From Cryomorphaceae bacterium (lineage in GTDB: Bacteria > Bacteroidota > Bacteroidia > Flavobacteriales > Schleiferiaceae), in NCBI GenBank assembly GCA_021298655.1, contig JAJTFK010000007.1, forward strand, positions 22,013-86,012: 64,000 nt of DNA. The letters run 5' to 3'. A program made the translations under genes and the position numbers. A model generated the notes under the pieces. It did no database searches. It was given only the letters and a program-made list of their open reading frames with translations, and was not told the DNA's origin. Shown here in pieces: positions 46,581 through 55,315 of the stretch (positions are counted from its first letter, which is position 1; every line of letters begins with the position of its first letter).

Positions 46581-48976
46581 AGGTTTTTAAGTCGTTCGTT
46601 GAGTTGCATTTCGTCTTGGATCAATACCTGGCGGGCCTTTGAACCTTCGAAAGGGCCGATGATTCCGGCGTCTTCCAATTGGTCAATAAGTCGGCCTGCG
46701 CGGTTGTATCCGAGCTTGAGCTTGCGCTGCAAAAGCGATGCCGAGCCCTGCTGGTGAATGACCACGATGCGCGCGGCTTCCTCAAACATGCTGTCGCGTT
46801 CGTCGGCGCTGTAGTTGCCGCCGCCACCGAGACCCCCTTCTTCGGACTCGTATTCGGGCAGTTGGTAGGCCTCGGGGTAGCCCTGCTGTCCCCCGATGAA
46901 CTCGCAGATTTGCTCTACTTCGGGCGTATCCAAGAACGCGCACTGCAAACGAATCAAGTCGTTCCCACTCGAAATCAGCATGTCTCCCTTGCCGATGAGC
47001 TGTTCGGCACCGCCGGCATCTAGAATGGTGCGCGAATCAATTTTGGCGCTCACCTTAAACGCGATCCGCGCCGGGAAGTTGGCCTTGATGATCCCCGTAA
47101 TCACGTTGACCGACGGGCGCTGGGTAGCCACAATCAGGTGAATGCCGATGGCACGGGCCAGCTGCGCAAGGCGCGCAATGGGCGTCTCGACCTCTTTGCC
47201 CGCGGTCATGATGAGGTCGGCGAATTCGTCGATCACCAGCACGATGTAGGGCAGGTAGCGGTGGCCCTCCTCGGGGTTCAGTTTTCGGGCGGTAAACTTG
47301 GCGTTGTATTCCTTGAGGTTGCGCACAAAGGCGGATTTCAGCAGCTCGTAGCGCTGGTCCATTTCAATGCACAGCGAGTTCAGGGTGTGGATCACCTTGG
47401 TGGTGTCGGTGATGATGGCCTCATCGGTTCCCGGGAGCTTGGCCAAAAAGTGGCGCTCGATCGTGTTAAACAGCGTCAATTCGACCTTTTTGGGGTCCAC
47501 TAAGACAAACTTGACTTCGGCGGGATGCTTTTTGTACAGAATCGAGGCGAGGATGGCGTTGAGGCCCACCGACTTACCCTGGCCCGTGGCGCCGGCCATC
47601 AGCAGGTGGGGCATTTTGGCCAAATCGACCACAAAGACCTCATTGGAAATGGTTTTCCCCAGTGCCAGCGGCAAATCCATGTCGGACTTCTGGAACTTCT
47701 CCGACGCCAGGACCGAGCGCATGCTGACCATCTGGGGGTTTCGGTTGGGCACTTCGATGCCGATGGTGCCCTTGCCGGGAATTGGCGCGATGATGCGAAT
47801 GCCCAGGGCGCTCAGGCTCAGTGCGATGTCGTCTTCTAGCGACTTGATTTTGCTGATGCGAATTCCCGCTTCCGGAACAATTTCGTAGAGCGTCACGGTA
47901 GGACCCACGGTCGCCTTGATTTTTGCGATCTCGATCTTGTAGTTCCGCAGCGTATCGACGATGCGCTCTTTGTTGGCCTCGAGCTCTTCTTGGTCCACTT
48001 TCGCTGCGGACTGCCCGTAGTCGTTCAGCAGCTGAAGCGTAGGAAACTGGTAGCGGGACAGGTCGCGGCGCGGATCATAGGGGCCGGCACTCGCCAGCGT
48101 GCTCGCCGCCGCGGCGCCTTCGGCCAATGCCCGTTCCGGTTCGTCATCTGCGGCCAGGGGTTCAACGTCCAGTGCGACATCGACCGGCATGGTGGGCAGC
48201 AATTCCGGTTCAAGGAGGTCGTCGTCGGCTTCATCCCAGGGCGGTAGGGTATCATCAAGTGCCGGAACGGCGGGCTCCATGAGGTCAACCACGATGGGCG
48301 CTTCGTCGACCACCAGCTCGTCCTCGCTCAAAGCTTGCGGTTGCGGAATCGGATCCATTGATGCCTTGGGGGCCGTCAACCGCTCACCGAGCGCTTGAGG
48401 GCGCAGCTGGAGCACCCATACCGTGTGTACCGTCGCCAGCGCGAACCATGTTAGTATGGCGCCCAAGGATCCCACCCAGTGGGTGGTCCAGTCGGCGAGT
48501 ACCCGTCCGAAATCACCGACCACGGCATCGCCTGCGTTCCAGGGAATCAGCGCGAGTCCGCTGGTAATCAACACCGCACGAAGCATGCTGCGCCGCGCGT
48601 ACCGTAGGGTCCGGATGGGAAGCCCTAATCCCCATCGAAGACCAAAGGCCATGACGGCGGACCAAAGCAGGAGTGAGGCCACGCCGAATCCGCGCACGGT
48701 ACCCACCATGCCCACGGCGGCCCCGATGGATCCCAAAAGATTCTGAATAACTACGTCGCGCTGGCTAAGCACCTGGCTAAAACCGAGCTCCATGGCGCTG
48801 TAGTCGGCGGTCCAAGTGGTGAGGGTTGAGGCGCTCGCTATGAAACCTAACATGCCGATTAGCAGCACGATAAGTCCGAAAACGGAATGGAGCGATGGGC
48901 TTTGCGTGACGTCTTGCCAGGCCGACTTCGCGTCAGCCAACCACGACGATGGGGAGTTTGAAGATGTTCGGGCCAT
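46577..48976 (-). CDS. ftsK: DNA translocase FtsK
   Basis: FtsK pumps DNA at the division septum and activates XerCD at dif. The 799-residue protein has about four N-terminal membrane helices (to about 190), a short acidic, Pro-rich linker, the alpha/beta motor with Walker A GATGQGKSVGLNAI and Walker B IVLVIDEFADL, and the C-terminal winged-helix gamma domain (QQGSASLLQRKLKLGYNRAGRLIDQLE in two pieces) that reads KOPS-like sites. It leads the operon ftsK-lolA-lptF-GT4-GT2-ribB. Confidence 0.96.
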   Translation of the reverse strand: MARTSSNSPSSWLADAKSAWQDVTQSPSLHSVFGLIVLLIGMLGFIASASTLTTWTADYSAMELGFSQVLSQRDVVIQNLLGSIGAAVGMVGTVRGFGVASLLLWSAVMAFGLRWGLGLPIRTLRYARRSMLRAVLITSGLALIPWNAGDAVVGDFGRVLADWTTHWVGSLGAILTWFALATVHTVWVLQLRPQALGERLTAPKASMDPIPQPQALSEDELVVDEAPIVVDLMEPAVPALDDTLPPWDEADDDLLEPELLPTMPVDVALDVEPLAADDEPERALAEGAAAASTLASAGPYDPRRDLSRYQFPTLQLLNDYGQSAAKVDQEELEANKERIVDTLRNYKIEIAKIKATVGPTVTLYEIVPEAGIRISKIKSLEDDIALSLSALGIRIIAPIPGKGTIGIEVPNRNPQMVSMRSVLASEKFQKSDMDLPLALGKTISNEVFVVDLAKMPHLLMAGATGQGKSVGLNAILASILYKKHPAEVKFVLVDPKKVELTLFNTIERHFLAKLPGTDEAIITDTTKVIHTLNSLCIEMDQRYELLKSAFVRNLKEYNAKFTARKLNPEEGHRYLPYIVLVIDEFADLIMTAGKEVETPIARLAQLARAIGIHLIVATQRPSVNVITGIIKANFPARIAFKVSAKIDSRTILDAGGAEQLIGKGDMLISSGNDLIRLQCAFLDTPEVEQICEFIGGQQGYPEAYQLPEYESEEGGLGGGGNYSADERDSMFEEAARIVVIHQQGSASLLQRKLKLGYNRAGRLIDQLEDAGIIGPFEGSKARQVLIQDEMQLNERLKNL

Positions 48977-48985
48977 GGACTACGC

Positions 48986-49013
48986 CCAAAGGTAGGCCAA
49001 TTCCTACCTTTGG
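48986..49013. promoter_or_regulatory. Divergent -7 boxes of ftsK and arginase forming a perfect inverted repeat
   Basis: CCAAAGGTAGG at 48986-48996 and CCTACCTTTGG at 49003-49013 are perfect reverse complements separated by six bases. Each holds a TACCTTTG box (minus strand 48987-48994, plus strand 49005-49012) directed away from the other. They end ten bases before the ftsK ATG and four before the arginase ATG. Confidence 0.7.
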
Positions 49014-49016
49014 CCT

Positions 49017-49973
49017 ATGCTGCAGTTAATCACGGCGATGTCGGAATTGGGCGCAGGAACCCGCGGTTCCAGCCTAGGCTATGCGGCCATACGGAGCGCC
49101 TCGTTCAGCATTCAGCCCAAGTTTTTTCGGGCGCTGCAGCCCCGCAAGGTGCAGACCAACAATGCGCTGCTTTACCGCCATCCCGAAACGCCGTACGGCA
49201 AGCGAATTCGCGGCATCGTTCGCATGTACCGCCGCATTTCGGCCGTCGTAGCCGAAACCCTCGACGACGGTCAGTTTCCGCTCGTGCTCAGCGGTGACCA
49301 TTCCAATGCGGGAGGGACCATTGCCGGAATCAAGCAGGCTTTTCCGCTGGCGCGCTTGGGCGTGGTGTGGATTGACGCCCACGCCGACATGCACTCTCCG
49401 TACACGTCGCCGTCCGGAAACATGCACGGAATGCCCTTAGCTACCGCCCTGGGCGAAGACAACCTGGAGTGCAAAATCAACGATCCAAGTCCGGTCACGC
49501 GGGATTCGTGGACCAAGCTCAAAGGGCATCCGCAGCGCGTTCGCCCCGAAGACATTGCCTTCATTGGTTTGCGCAGCACCGAGCAGCCGGAGGACTACCT
49601 CATCGAGAAGTACGGCATGGCGGTGTACCGGGTTGCCAAAGTCCGCGAACTCGGCATTGCGCGCGTTGTAGCCCAGGTGCTCGAACAACTCAAGGATTGC
49701 GACATGGTCTACGTGTCCTTTGACGTGGATTCCATGGACCCGAGCATTTCGGTCGGAACCGGTACGCCCGTGCCCGGTGGCTTTGACGAGTCCGAGGCCA
49801 AGCAGCTGCTCGAATTGTTTGCGGACGCACCGCCGGTTCGCTGCATGGAATTCACCGAAATCAATCCGCTCCTCGACAAGGGCGGAAACGCGATGGGAAC
49901 GACGGCGTTCCGCTTACTTCAAAATACGGTTTACCGCCTTCAGGAGCGGCTGAGCCGACGTACCAATCTTTAA
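49017..49973 (+). CDS. Arginase family protein
   Basis: The 318-residue protein carries all the manganese-binding motifs of the ureohydrolase fold: SGDHSNAGGT, WIDAHADMH and SFDVDSMDPS, plus GTGTPVPGG and the C-terminal EINPLLD. This pattern fits arginase (arginine to ornithine and urea) best; agmatinase and formimidoylglutamase share the fold. Its stop shares one base with the argS start (TAATG). Confidence 0.88.
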   Translation: MLQLITAMSELGAGTRGSSLGYAAIRSASFSIQPKFFRALQPRKVQTNNALLYRHPETPYGKRIRGIVRMYRRISAVVAETLDDGQFPLVLSGDHSNAGGTIAGIKQAFPLARLGVVWIDAHADMHSPYTSPSGNMHGMPLATALGEDNLECKINDPSPVTRDSWTKLKGHPQRVRPEDIAFIGLRSTEQPEDYLIEKYGMAVYRVAKVRELGIARVVAQVLEQLKDCDMVYVSFDVDSMDPSISVGTGTPVPGGFDESEAKQLLELFADAPPVRCMEFTEINPLLDKGGNAMGTTAFRLLQNTVYRLQERLSRRTNL

Positions 49974-50350
49974 TGCACATGGCTGACGCCTTAGGATCGG
50001 CCGTTTCGACGGTCTTGAATACGTTGTACGGATGGGAAGGACCCGTCGAACTTCAGGAGACCCGCAAGGATTTTGAGGGCGACGCCACGTTGGTGGTGTT
50101 TCCCTTCCTCAAACTCAGCCGCAAATCGCCGGCCGACACGGCCAAGGAAATCGGCGAAGCGCTTCTCGCCGCCACGCCCTTGGTGAACGGATTCAGTCCC
50201 AATTTGACACGCTGCGCGCCGCATCGGACTGGGGCACGTTTCCCGTCGATGCCTCGGCCCCTTCGGCCATGGTCGAATTCAGCAGCCCCAACACCAACAA
50301 GCCGCTGCACCTGGGCCACGTGCGCAACATCCTCTTGGGCCACAGCGTGA
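49973..50350 (+). pseudogene. argS: N-terminal segment of argS before a frame break
   Basis: From ATG 49973 the frame encodes the start of arginyl-tRNA synthetase (ETRKDFEGDATLVVFPFLKL, then PLVNGF at about 50180-50194). After that the reading becomes arginine-rich nonsense until the stop at 50348. The family sequence that should follow (about 15-20 residues of the Add-1 domain, typically VxGFLNL...DxYW) is missing. The correct frame resumes by about 50197 in the +2 frame and leads into the main argS part. Confidence 0.8.
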
Positions 50351-51699
50351 GCCGCATTCTGGAGGCCAGCGGCCGCAAGGTGGTTCAGGTCCAAATTGTG
50401 AACGACCGCGGCGTGCACATCTGCAAGAGCATGTGGGCCTGGAAGCAATTCGGGGGCGGAATTACGCCGGAGGCCGCCGGCAAGAAGGGCGACCACCTCG
50501 TGGGAGATTTTTACGTGCGCTTTGATCAGGAATTGCGCGCCCAAGTCAAGGATTTAATGGCCCAAGGCCTCGACGAGGAGGCGGCTAAAGCCCAAGCGCC
50601 GTGCATGCTGGACGTTCAGGAAATGCTTCGGCAGTGGGAAGCGGGCGATCCCGAGGTTCGCGCACTCTGGGCCAAAATGAACGCTTGGGTGTACGACGGG
50701 TTCAACGCGACCTACGCGCGCTTGGGTGTTCGGTTTGACCGCAACTACTACGAGTCCGAGACCTACGTTTTGGGAAAGAAGGACATTGAAGAAGGACTTG
50801 CTCGGGGCGTGTTTTACCGCCGCGACGACGGTTCCGTTTGGATCGATTTGCGCGAAGACGGGCTGGACGAAAAGTTGGTGTTGCGCCGCGACGGCACCTC
50901 GGTGTACATGACCCAAGACATTGGCACGGCCATCCAGCGTTTTACGGATTTTTCCATCGATCGCCTGACCTACGTGGTGGGCAACGAACAGGACTACCAC
51001 TTTAAGGTGCTGTTCCTCATTCTCAAAAAACTGGGCTATGCCTGGGCCGACCAGCTGTACCACTTGAGCTACGGCATGGTGGACCTGCCCAGCGGAAAAA
51101 TGAAGTCGCGCGAAGGCACCGTGGTCGACGCCGACGACTTGCTTGACGAGATGGAGGCCACGGCCCGCGCCCTCAGCGAGGAATTGGGCAAAACCGAAGG
51201 CCTCACCGAGGCGGATAAGTCGAAACTCTACCAGGTCCTGGGGCACGGTGCGCTCAAGTACTTCATCCTCAAGGTTGATCCGCGCAAGCGCATGGTGTTT
51301 AATCCCGAGGAATCCATTGACTTCAACGGCCATACGGGGCCCTTCATTCAGTACAGCCATGCCCGAATCAAGTCCATTTTGCGCAAGGCCGAAGGGCGAT
51401 CTACGGTTTGGACTTGGGACGACGTGGTGGTCGACGAGCGCAGCAAAGAACTGATCCAGACCCTGGTTCGCTTCCCCGAAGCGGTCGAACAAGCTGCCCG
51501 GTCCTACAGCCCTTCGGTGGTGGCGCAGTTTGCCTACGACCTCGCCAAATCATTCAACGGCTTTTACCAGGCTAATCCGATTTTGAATGCCGAGAACCAG
51601 GCCGTGGTCGCGTTTCGGGTGGAACTCTGCCGCGTGACCGCCGAGGCGCTGAAGCGCGCCCTGGGCTTGCTCGGCATCGAGGCCCCTGAGCGGATGTAG
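50269..51699 (+). CDS. argS: Arginyl-tRNA synthetase, main part
   Basis: This 476-residue frame contains the class I catalytic domain: MVEFSSPNTNKPLHLGHVRN with the HLGH motif, KMKSREGTVV (the KMSKS equivalent) and the C-terminal anticodon-binding helical domain ending ALGLLGIEAPERM. It is very close to Bacteroidota ArgS. ATG 50269 is an internal Met, since the frame is open from about 50197 and the true N-terminus lies in another frame from 49973. A deletion of about 49-64 bases between the parts is the simplest explanation; the short direct repeat GGATTC at the joint may have taken part. Confidence 0.92.
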   Translation: MVEFSSPNTNKPLHLGHVRNILLGHSVSRILEASGRKVVQVQIVNDRGVHICKSMWAWKQFGGGITPEAAGKKGDHLVGDFYVRFDQELRAQVKDLMAQGLDEEAAKAQAPCMLDVQEMLRQWEAGDPEVRALWAKMNAWVYDGFNATYARLGVRFDRNYYESETYVLGKKDIEEGLARGVFYRRDDGSVWIDLREDGLDEKLVLRRDGTSVYMTQDIGTAIQRFTDFSIDRLTYVVGNEQDYHFKVLFLILKKLGYAWADQLYHLSYGMVDLPSGKMKSREGTVVDADDLLDEMEATARALSEELGKTEGLTEADKSKLYQVLGHGALKYFILKVDPRKRMVFNPEESIDFNGHTGPFIQYSHARIKSILRKAEGRSTVWTWDDVVVDERSKELIQTLVRFPEAVEQAARSYSPSVVAQFAYDLAKSFNGFYQANPILNAENQAVVAFRVELCRVTAEALKRALGLLGIEAPERM

Positions 51700-51722
51700 C
51701 GGGTTTCTCGGGGCGATCAACA

Positions 51723-51753
51723 AAAAACGCCGAGGGGAATCCTCGGCGTTTTT
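51723..51753. terminator. Bidirectional intrinsic terminator between argS and the C1 peptidase
   Basis: A 13-base perfect stem (51723-51735 with 51741-51753) around CGCCGAGG with a five-base loop is flanked by A and T runs on both sides. It serves both convergent genes. Confidence 0.92.
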
Positions 51754-51772
51754 CGTTGCAGCTGGCGAGCAA

Positions 51773-52954
51773 TTAAAACCCGGCGGCCTTTTTGGTGGCC
51801 TTGGGCAGACCGTCTTTGTGGAGCATGATCGAAATCGTTTTGGCGCGCACAAAGGCCTCGGAGGCATAGATGTAGCCATCGCGGTACGCGTTCTTGCGCG
51901 GACCCCAGGAGTTTTTCACGACGTAGTAGGCGGCTCCGGATTGGTCCGTGACCTTGCCCACGATCTGCATTCCGTGGTCGTCTTGGGTTTCGTAGTTGTC
52001 AAACCCAGCTTGGCGCGAAGCTTGGGTGACAACGGCTTCTTCGTGGGGACCCGTAAACACCGCCGTCTTTTCTTCGGCGCTCAGTTCGCTCCACGCCTTG
52101 GCGGGCCATACCGCCACGCCGTTGGTGAGCGAAAATCCTTTTTCGGACACGTCGGTGGCCCAAGCAACCGTGAATCCGTTGGCGAGTGCGTGGTCCACGG
52201 TAGCCATCATGTCGTCGAGCGGAACGTTGTACGACGGTCCCCAAGTCCAGTTGTCCGGGACTTCTACGGCAAACCAACTGCCGAAGGGGTGGTGGGTGAA
52301 GCTGGTCAATTGTACGTAGTCCTTCACGTTGATGCCCACGAACTTGTCGACAAAGGTGCGCGGGGTGTAGGTCTTGCCTTCGTAGGTAAAGGTAGTGGGC
52401 TCCGCACCCAAGTAGGCGTCGAGGTAGCCGGTAAAGCCCTTGTGCCAGGCGGTGGTTACGGTCCCGGAATTTTTATTCACCACGGCCTCCACAATGCCCT
52501 TGAGGGCTGCCTCGAGCTCGTCGTGGTCGTTGCCCGCCGTTCCGTAGTTGAGTCCGGCGTAGGCAGACTCGGGCACCGCGCCGTAGCGCTCAAGAACGTA
52601 GAATAGGTCGGGGCATGCGCCGCCTTGGGCGAAATTCAGGGCGCCGTGCAGGCGAACGTACTTCTCGGCTTTGTCTTGGTACACCTTGCGCACGGTGTAC
52701 ATTTCGGACAGGTCGACGGCCGGTTTCCCAAGGCGAAGCAGTTCGGACTCCAAAAAGCCCGTGGCCGAGTAGCTCCAGCAGGTTCCCGACCGGCCTTGAT
52801 CCTTAACCGGAGTGGCTTTGAGGTCGTACACGGTGGTAAACACAAAGGTCTTGCTGTCGCGGGCTCCGTTCCCCGAAATTTTATTGATTAGATCAACTTG
52901 GGCAGAAAGGCTGAGCGAAACCGCCAGCGCGCCCCAAAAAAGGTGCTTTTTCAT
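51773..52954 (-). CDS. Secreted C1 family cysteine peptidase, bleomycin hydrolase-like
   Basis: The 393-residue protein has a signal peptide (MKKHLFWGALAVSLSLSAQ) and the papain-fold triad: Cys in DQGRSGTCWSYSATG near residue 59, His in DDHGMQIVGKV and Asn in YYVVKNSWGPR. The arrangement follows the PepC/bleomycin hydrolase branch, which has aminopeptidase activity in the cytoplasm; secreted forms like this one occur in Bacteroidota. It is flanked by a terminator and is transcribed alone. Confidence 0.9.
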   Translation of the reverse strand: MKKHLFWGALAVSLSLSAQVDLINKISGNGARDSKTFVFTTVYDLKATPVKDQGRSGTCWSYSATGFLESELLRLGKPAVDLSEMYTVRKVYQDKAEKYVRLHGALNFAQGGACPDLFYVLERYGAVPESAYAGLNYGTAGNDHDELEAALKGIVEAVVNKNSGTVTTAWHKGFTGYLDAYLGAEPTTFTYEGKTYTPRTFVDKFVGINVKDYVQLTSFTHHPFGSWFAVEVPDNWTWGPSYNVPLDDMMATVDHALANGFTVAWATDVSEKGFSLTNGVAVWPAKAWSELSAEEKTAVFTGPHEEAVVTQASRQAGFDNYETQDDHGMQIVGKVTDQSGAAYYVVKNSWGPRKNAYRDGYIYASEAFVRAKTISIMLHKDGLPKATKKAAGF

Positions 52955-52969
52955 GGTAAATTGAGGTAA

Positions 52970-53857
52970 TTAGCTAAATTTAGGCGCAACCGGCGCGTCC
53001 TTGGTTCCGTTGGCGTAGTCGTAGAATCCGCGTCCCGACTTCACTCCAAGGTCGCCCGCGGTCACCATGGCGACCAGCAGCGGGTTGGGGGCGTACTTGG
53101 GTTGGCCCAGGCCTTCCTGAAGAACGCGAAGGATGCTCAAGCAGACGTCGAGGCCGATGAAGTCAGCCAGCTGAAGGGGGCCCATCGGATGGGCCATTCC
53201 CAGCTTCATGATGGAGTCAATGGATTCCACACTTCCGACACCCGTTTGAAGGGCTTCAATGGCTTCGTTGATCATCGGCATCAGAATCCGGTTGGCCACG
53301 AACCCCGGGTAGTCGTTGCACTCGACCGGAATTTTGCCCAGCTCGCGGCTCGTCGCCACGACCGAAGCGGCGGTTTCGTCGGAGGTTTTGTAGCCGCGAA
53401 TGATTTCAACCAACTTCATCACCGGAACCGGATTCATGAAGTGCATGCCAATCACCTTTTCGGGGCGCTTGGTGGCTGCCGCGATGCGGCCAATGGCGAT
53501 CGATGAAGTATTTGAGGCGAGAATCGCATCAGGCCCACAGAGTTCGTCGAGTTGGGTAAAGAGCTTGAGTTTGATGTCGACGTTTTCGGTAGCGGCCTCG
53601 ACCACGAGCGACGAAGTGGCTACGGCAGGCGCGAGCTCGGTGAAGGTGCGGATGCGGGCGACCGAGGCCGCCGCTTCTTCGGCCGAAAGCAGCCCTTTGG
53701 CAACCTGGCGCTCCAGATTTTTTGAAATGGTCGAAAGGGCGCGCTCCAAAGCCGGAGCGCTGATGTCGAACAGCGAGACGTTCCATCCGCTGGTGGCGAA
53801 CACGTGGGCGATTCCATTGCCCATCGTACCTGCGCCGAGTACCGTACAGTGCTTCAT
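52970..53857 (-). CDS. 3-hydroxybutyryl-CoA dehydrogenase
   Basis: The 295-residue NAD-dependent enzyme has the Rossmann start VLGAGTMGNGIAHVFA, SNTSSIAIGRIAAAT, GMHFMNPVPVMKLVEII and the C-terminal GFVANRILMPMINEAIE. It oxidises 3-hydroxyacyl-CoA to 3-ketoacyl-CoA. Length and motifs fit the single-domain Hbd/PaaH type. A TACTTTTA box at 53863-53870 (minus strand) lies five bases before its ATG. It is 24 bases from the sugar transferase stop but has its own promoter. Confidence 0.93.
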   Translation of the reverse strand: MKHCTVLGAGTMGNGIAHVFATSGWNVSLFDISAPALERALSTISKNLERQVAKGLLSAEEAAASVARIRTFTELAPAVATSSLVVEAATENVDIKLKLFTQLDELCGPDAILASNTSSIAIGRIAAATKRPEKVIGMHFMNPVPVMKLVEIIRGYKTSDETAASVVATSRELGKIPVECNDYPGFVANRILMPMINEAIEALQTGVGSVESIDSIMKLGMAHPMGPLQLADFIGLDVCLSILRVLQEGLGQPKYAPNPLLVAMVTAGDLGVKSGRGFYDYANGTKDAPVAPKFS

Positions 53858-53881
53858 GGCCCTAAAAGTACGGCTTGAAGC

Positions 53882-55315
53882 CTACTTTCCGCGCCCCTTA
53901 ATCACGGTCCAAACCGTATACAGCAGGACCTTCAGGTCGTTTCGCCACGACATATTTTCAATATACAGCAAGTCGAATTCCATTCGGCGAATCATCTCGT
54001 CTACGGTGCTGGCGTAGCCGTAGCGGACCATTCCCCAGCTGGTGATTCCAGGCCGCACTTTGTACACGTGGCGGTACTGGGGTGCGCGTTCTAGTATCTG
54101 TGCTGCGAAATGCGCCCGTTCCGGGCGGGGTCCCACGATGCTCATGTCGCCGACCAGGACGTTCCAGAACTGCGGGAGTTCATCGAGTCGGTACTTGCGC
54201 AGCACGCGGCCTGCGGGCGTAATACGCGGATCGTCTTCGCTGGAAAGCTGGGGGCCTTGTGCCTCGGCGTCGACGCGCATCGTTCGGAACTTGACAATGC
54301 GGAACGCCTTGCCGCCCCGTCCCAAGCGCTCTTGGGTGAAGAAAATGGGTCCGCGCGTGCGGGCAACGGTGAGCGCAACGGCGAAAAAAAGCGGCGCCAA
54401 AACGACCAAGGCGGCGAGCGAAAACGCCACGTCCACCATGCGCTTGCTGTTGCGTTGCCATGCGTCCATGGGGTCGTGGTGCCATTCCATGAGCGGTACG
54501 CCGTGCTCGTCCAGACCCACCATGCCCGAAAGGATGCCGTAGGTGTCGGGAATCATAAAAATGCGCACGCGCAACGGCTCCAAATCCAGGAGTAGGGGGG
54601 TGAGGTCCCGATGTCGGTCGGGGGGCAGTGCGATGATCACGTCTTCTACGTTGAGCCGTTCCGCCCAATGCAGGACTTCCGATGACGGCCCTAGATAGGG
54701 CAGGTTGCAGCAAGGTCCTTCGGCGCTGCGGTCCTCGGTTGCCAACCAGCCGGCCAAAACTTCGCCCGAAGCCGCGGCGTGGGTGTGCAGTTTTCCCTGA
54801 TGTCCCTCCAGTAGCGAGCGTTCGCCAATGAGCAGGGTAGGGAACAGGATGTGTTTTTGGGTAATCCTCCAGCGAATTCGGGTGCCCAAGGCCAGGCGGA
54901 ACAGGGAACTTAATCCGAGCAGTCCACCCGCAAACCGCTGGATGGCGCCCCAGTATTGGGTGTAGTTCTTGACGTAGTCGTCGAGCAAAAACAGCAGAAA
55001 ATACCCCAAAACAAACACAGTGCCGGCCTGCAGCAACCGGCTCATTTCGGTTAAGCGCGACTTGCGCAGCACACCCTGGTACAGTCCGACTAAAGCCATG
55101 GTTGCGACCCAGAGCATCGCGGTAACCGCCAGACCTAAAGGAAAAAACGCATCCCATTCCACGTGCGAAAGTCCAAATCGCGCGGGTTCGGCAACCGATT
55201 TTCGGTAGTCGTACAGCCAGGTGTAGGCCGCGCCGGCAGCGACCACGTCAAGCGCCACGTAGGCGGCGGCATAGCGTGCTTGAATCCGCTGCAAACGTTG
55301 GCTTCGCGGGCTCAA
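53882..55315 (-). CDS. Exopolysaccharide polyprenyl glycosylphosphotransferase
   Basis: This enzyme starts surface polysaccharide synthesis by moving a sugar-1-phosphate to undecaprenyl phosphate. The 477-residue protein has four or five N-terminal membrane helices, a nucleotide-binding-like middle (EDVIIALPPDRHRDLTPLLL), another membrane segment (VAFSLAALVVLAPLFF) and the C-terminal bacterial sugar transferase domain (FFTQERLGRGGKAFRIVKFR, YRLDELPQFWNVLVGDMSIVGPRPER in parts). A TTG start at 55315 overlapping the lipoprotein stop (TTGA) is proposed; the frame extends upstream to 55459 inside the lipoprotein gene. The start is less certain than the function. Confidence 0.88.
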   Translation of the reverse strand: MSPRSQRLQRIQARYAAAYVALDVVAAGAAYTWLYDYRKSVAEPARFGLSHVEWDAFFPLGLAVTAMLWVATMALVGLYQGVLRKSRLTEMSRLLQAGTVFVLGYFLLFLLDDYVKNYTQYWGAIQRFAGGLLGLSSLFRLALGTRIRWRITQKHILFPTLLIGERSLLEGHQGKLHTHAAASGEVLAGWLATEDRSAEGPCCNLPYLGPSSEVLHWAERLNVEDVIIALPPDRHRDLTPLLLDLEPLRVRIFMIPDTYGILSGMVGLDEHGVPLMEWHHDPMDAWQRNSKRMVDVAFSLAALVVLAPLFFAVALTVARTRGPIFFTQERLGRGGKAFRIVKFRTMRVDAEAQGPQLSSEDDPRITPAGRVLRKYRLDELPQFWNVLVGDMSIVGPRPERAHFAAQILERAPQYRHVYKVRPGITSWGMVRYGYASTVDEMIRRMEFDLLYIENMSWRNDLKVLLYTVWTVIKGRGK

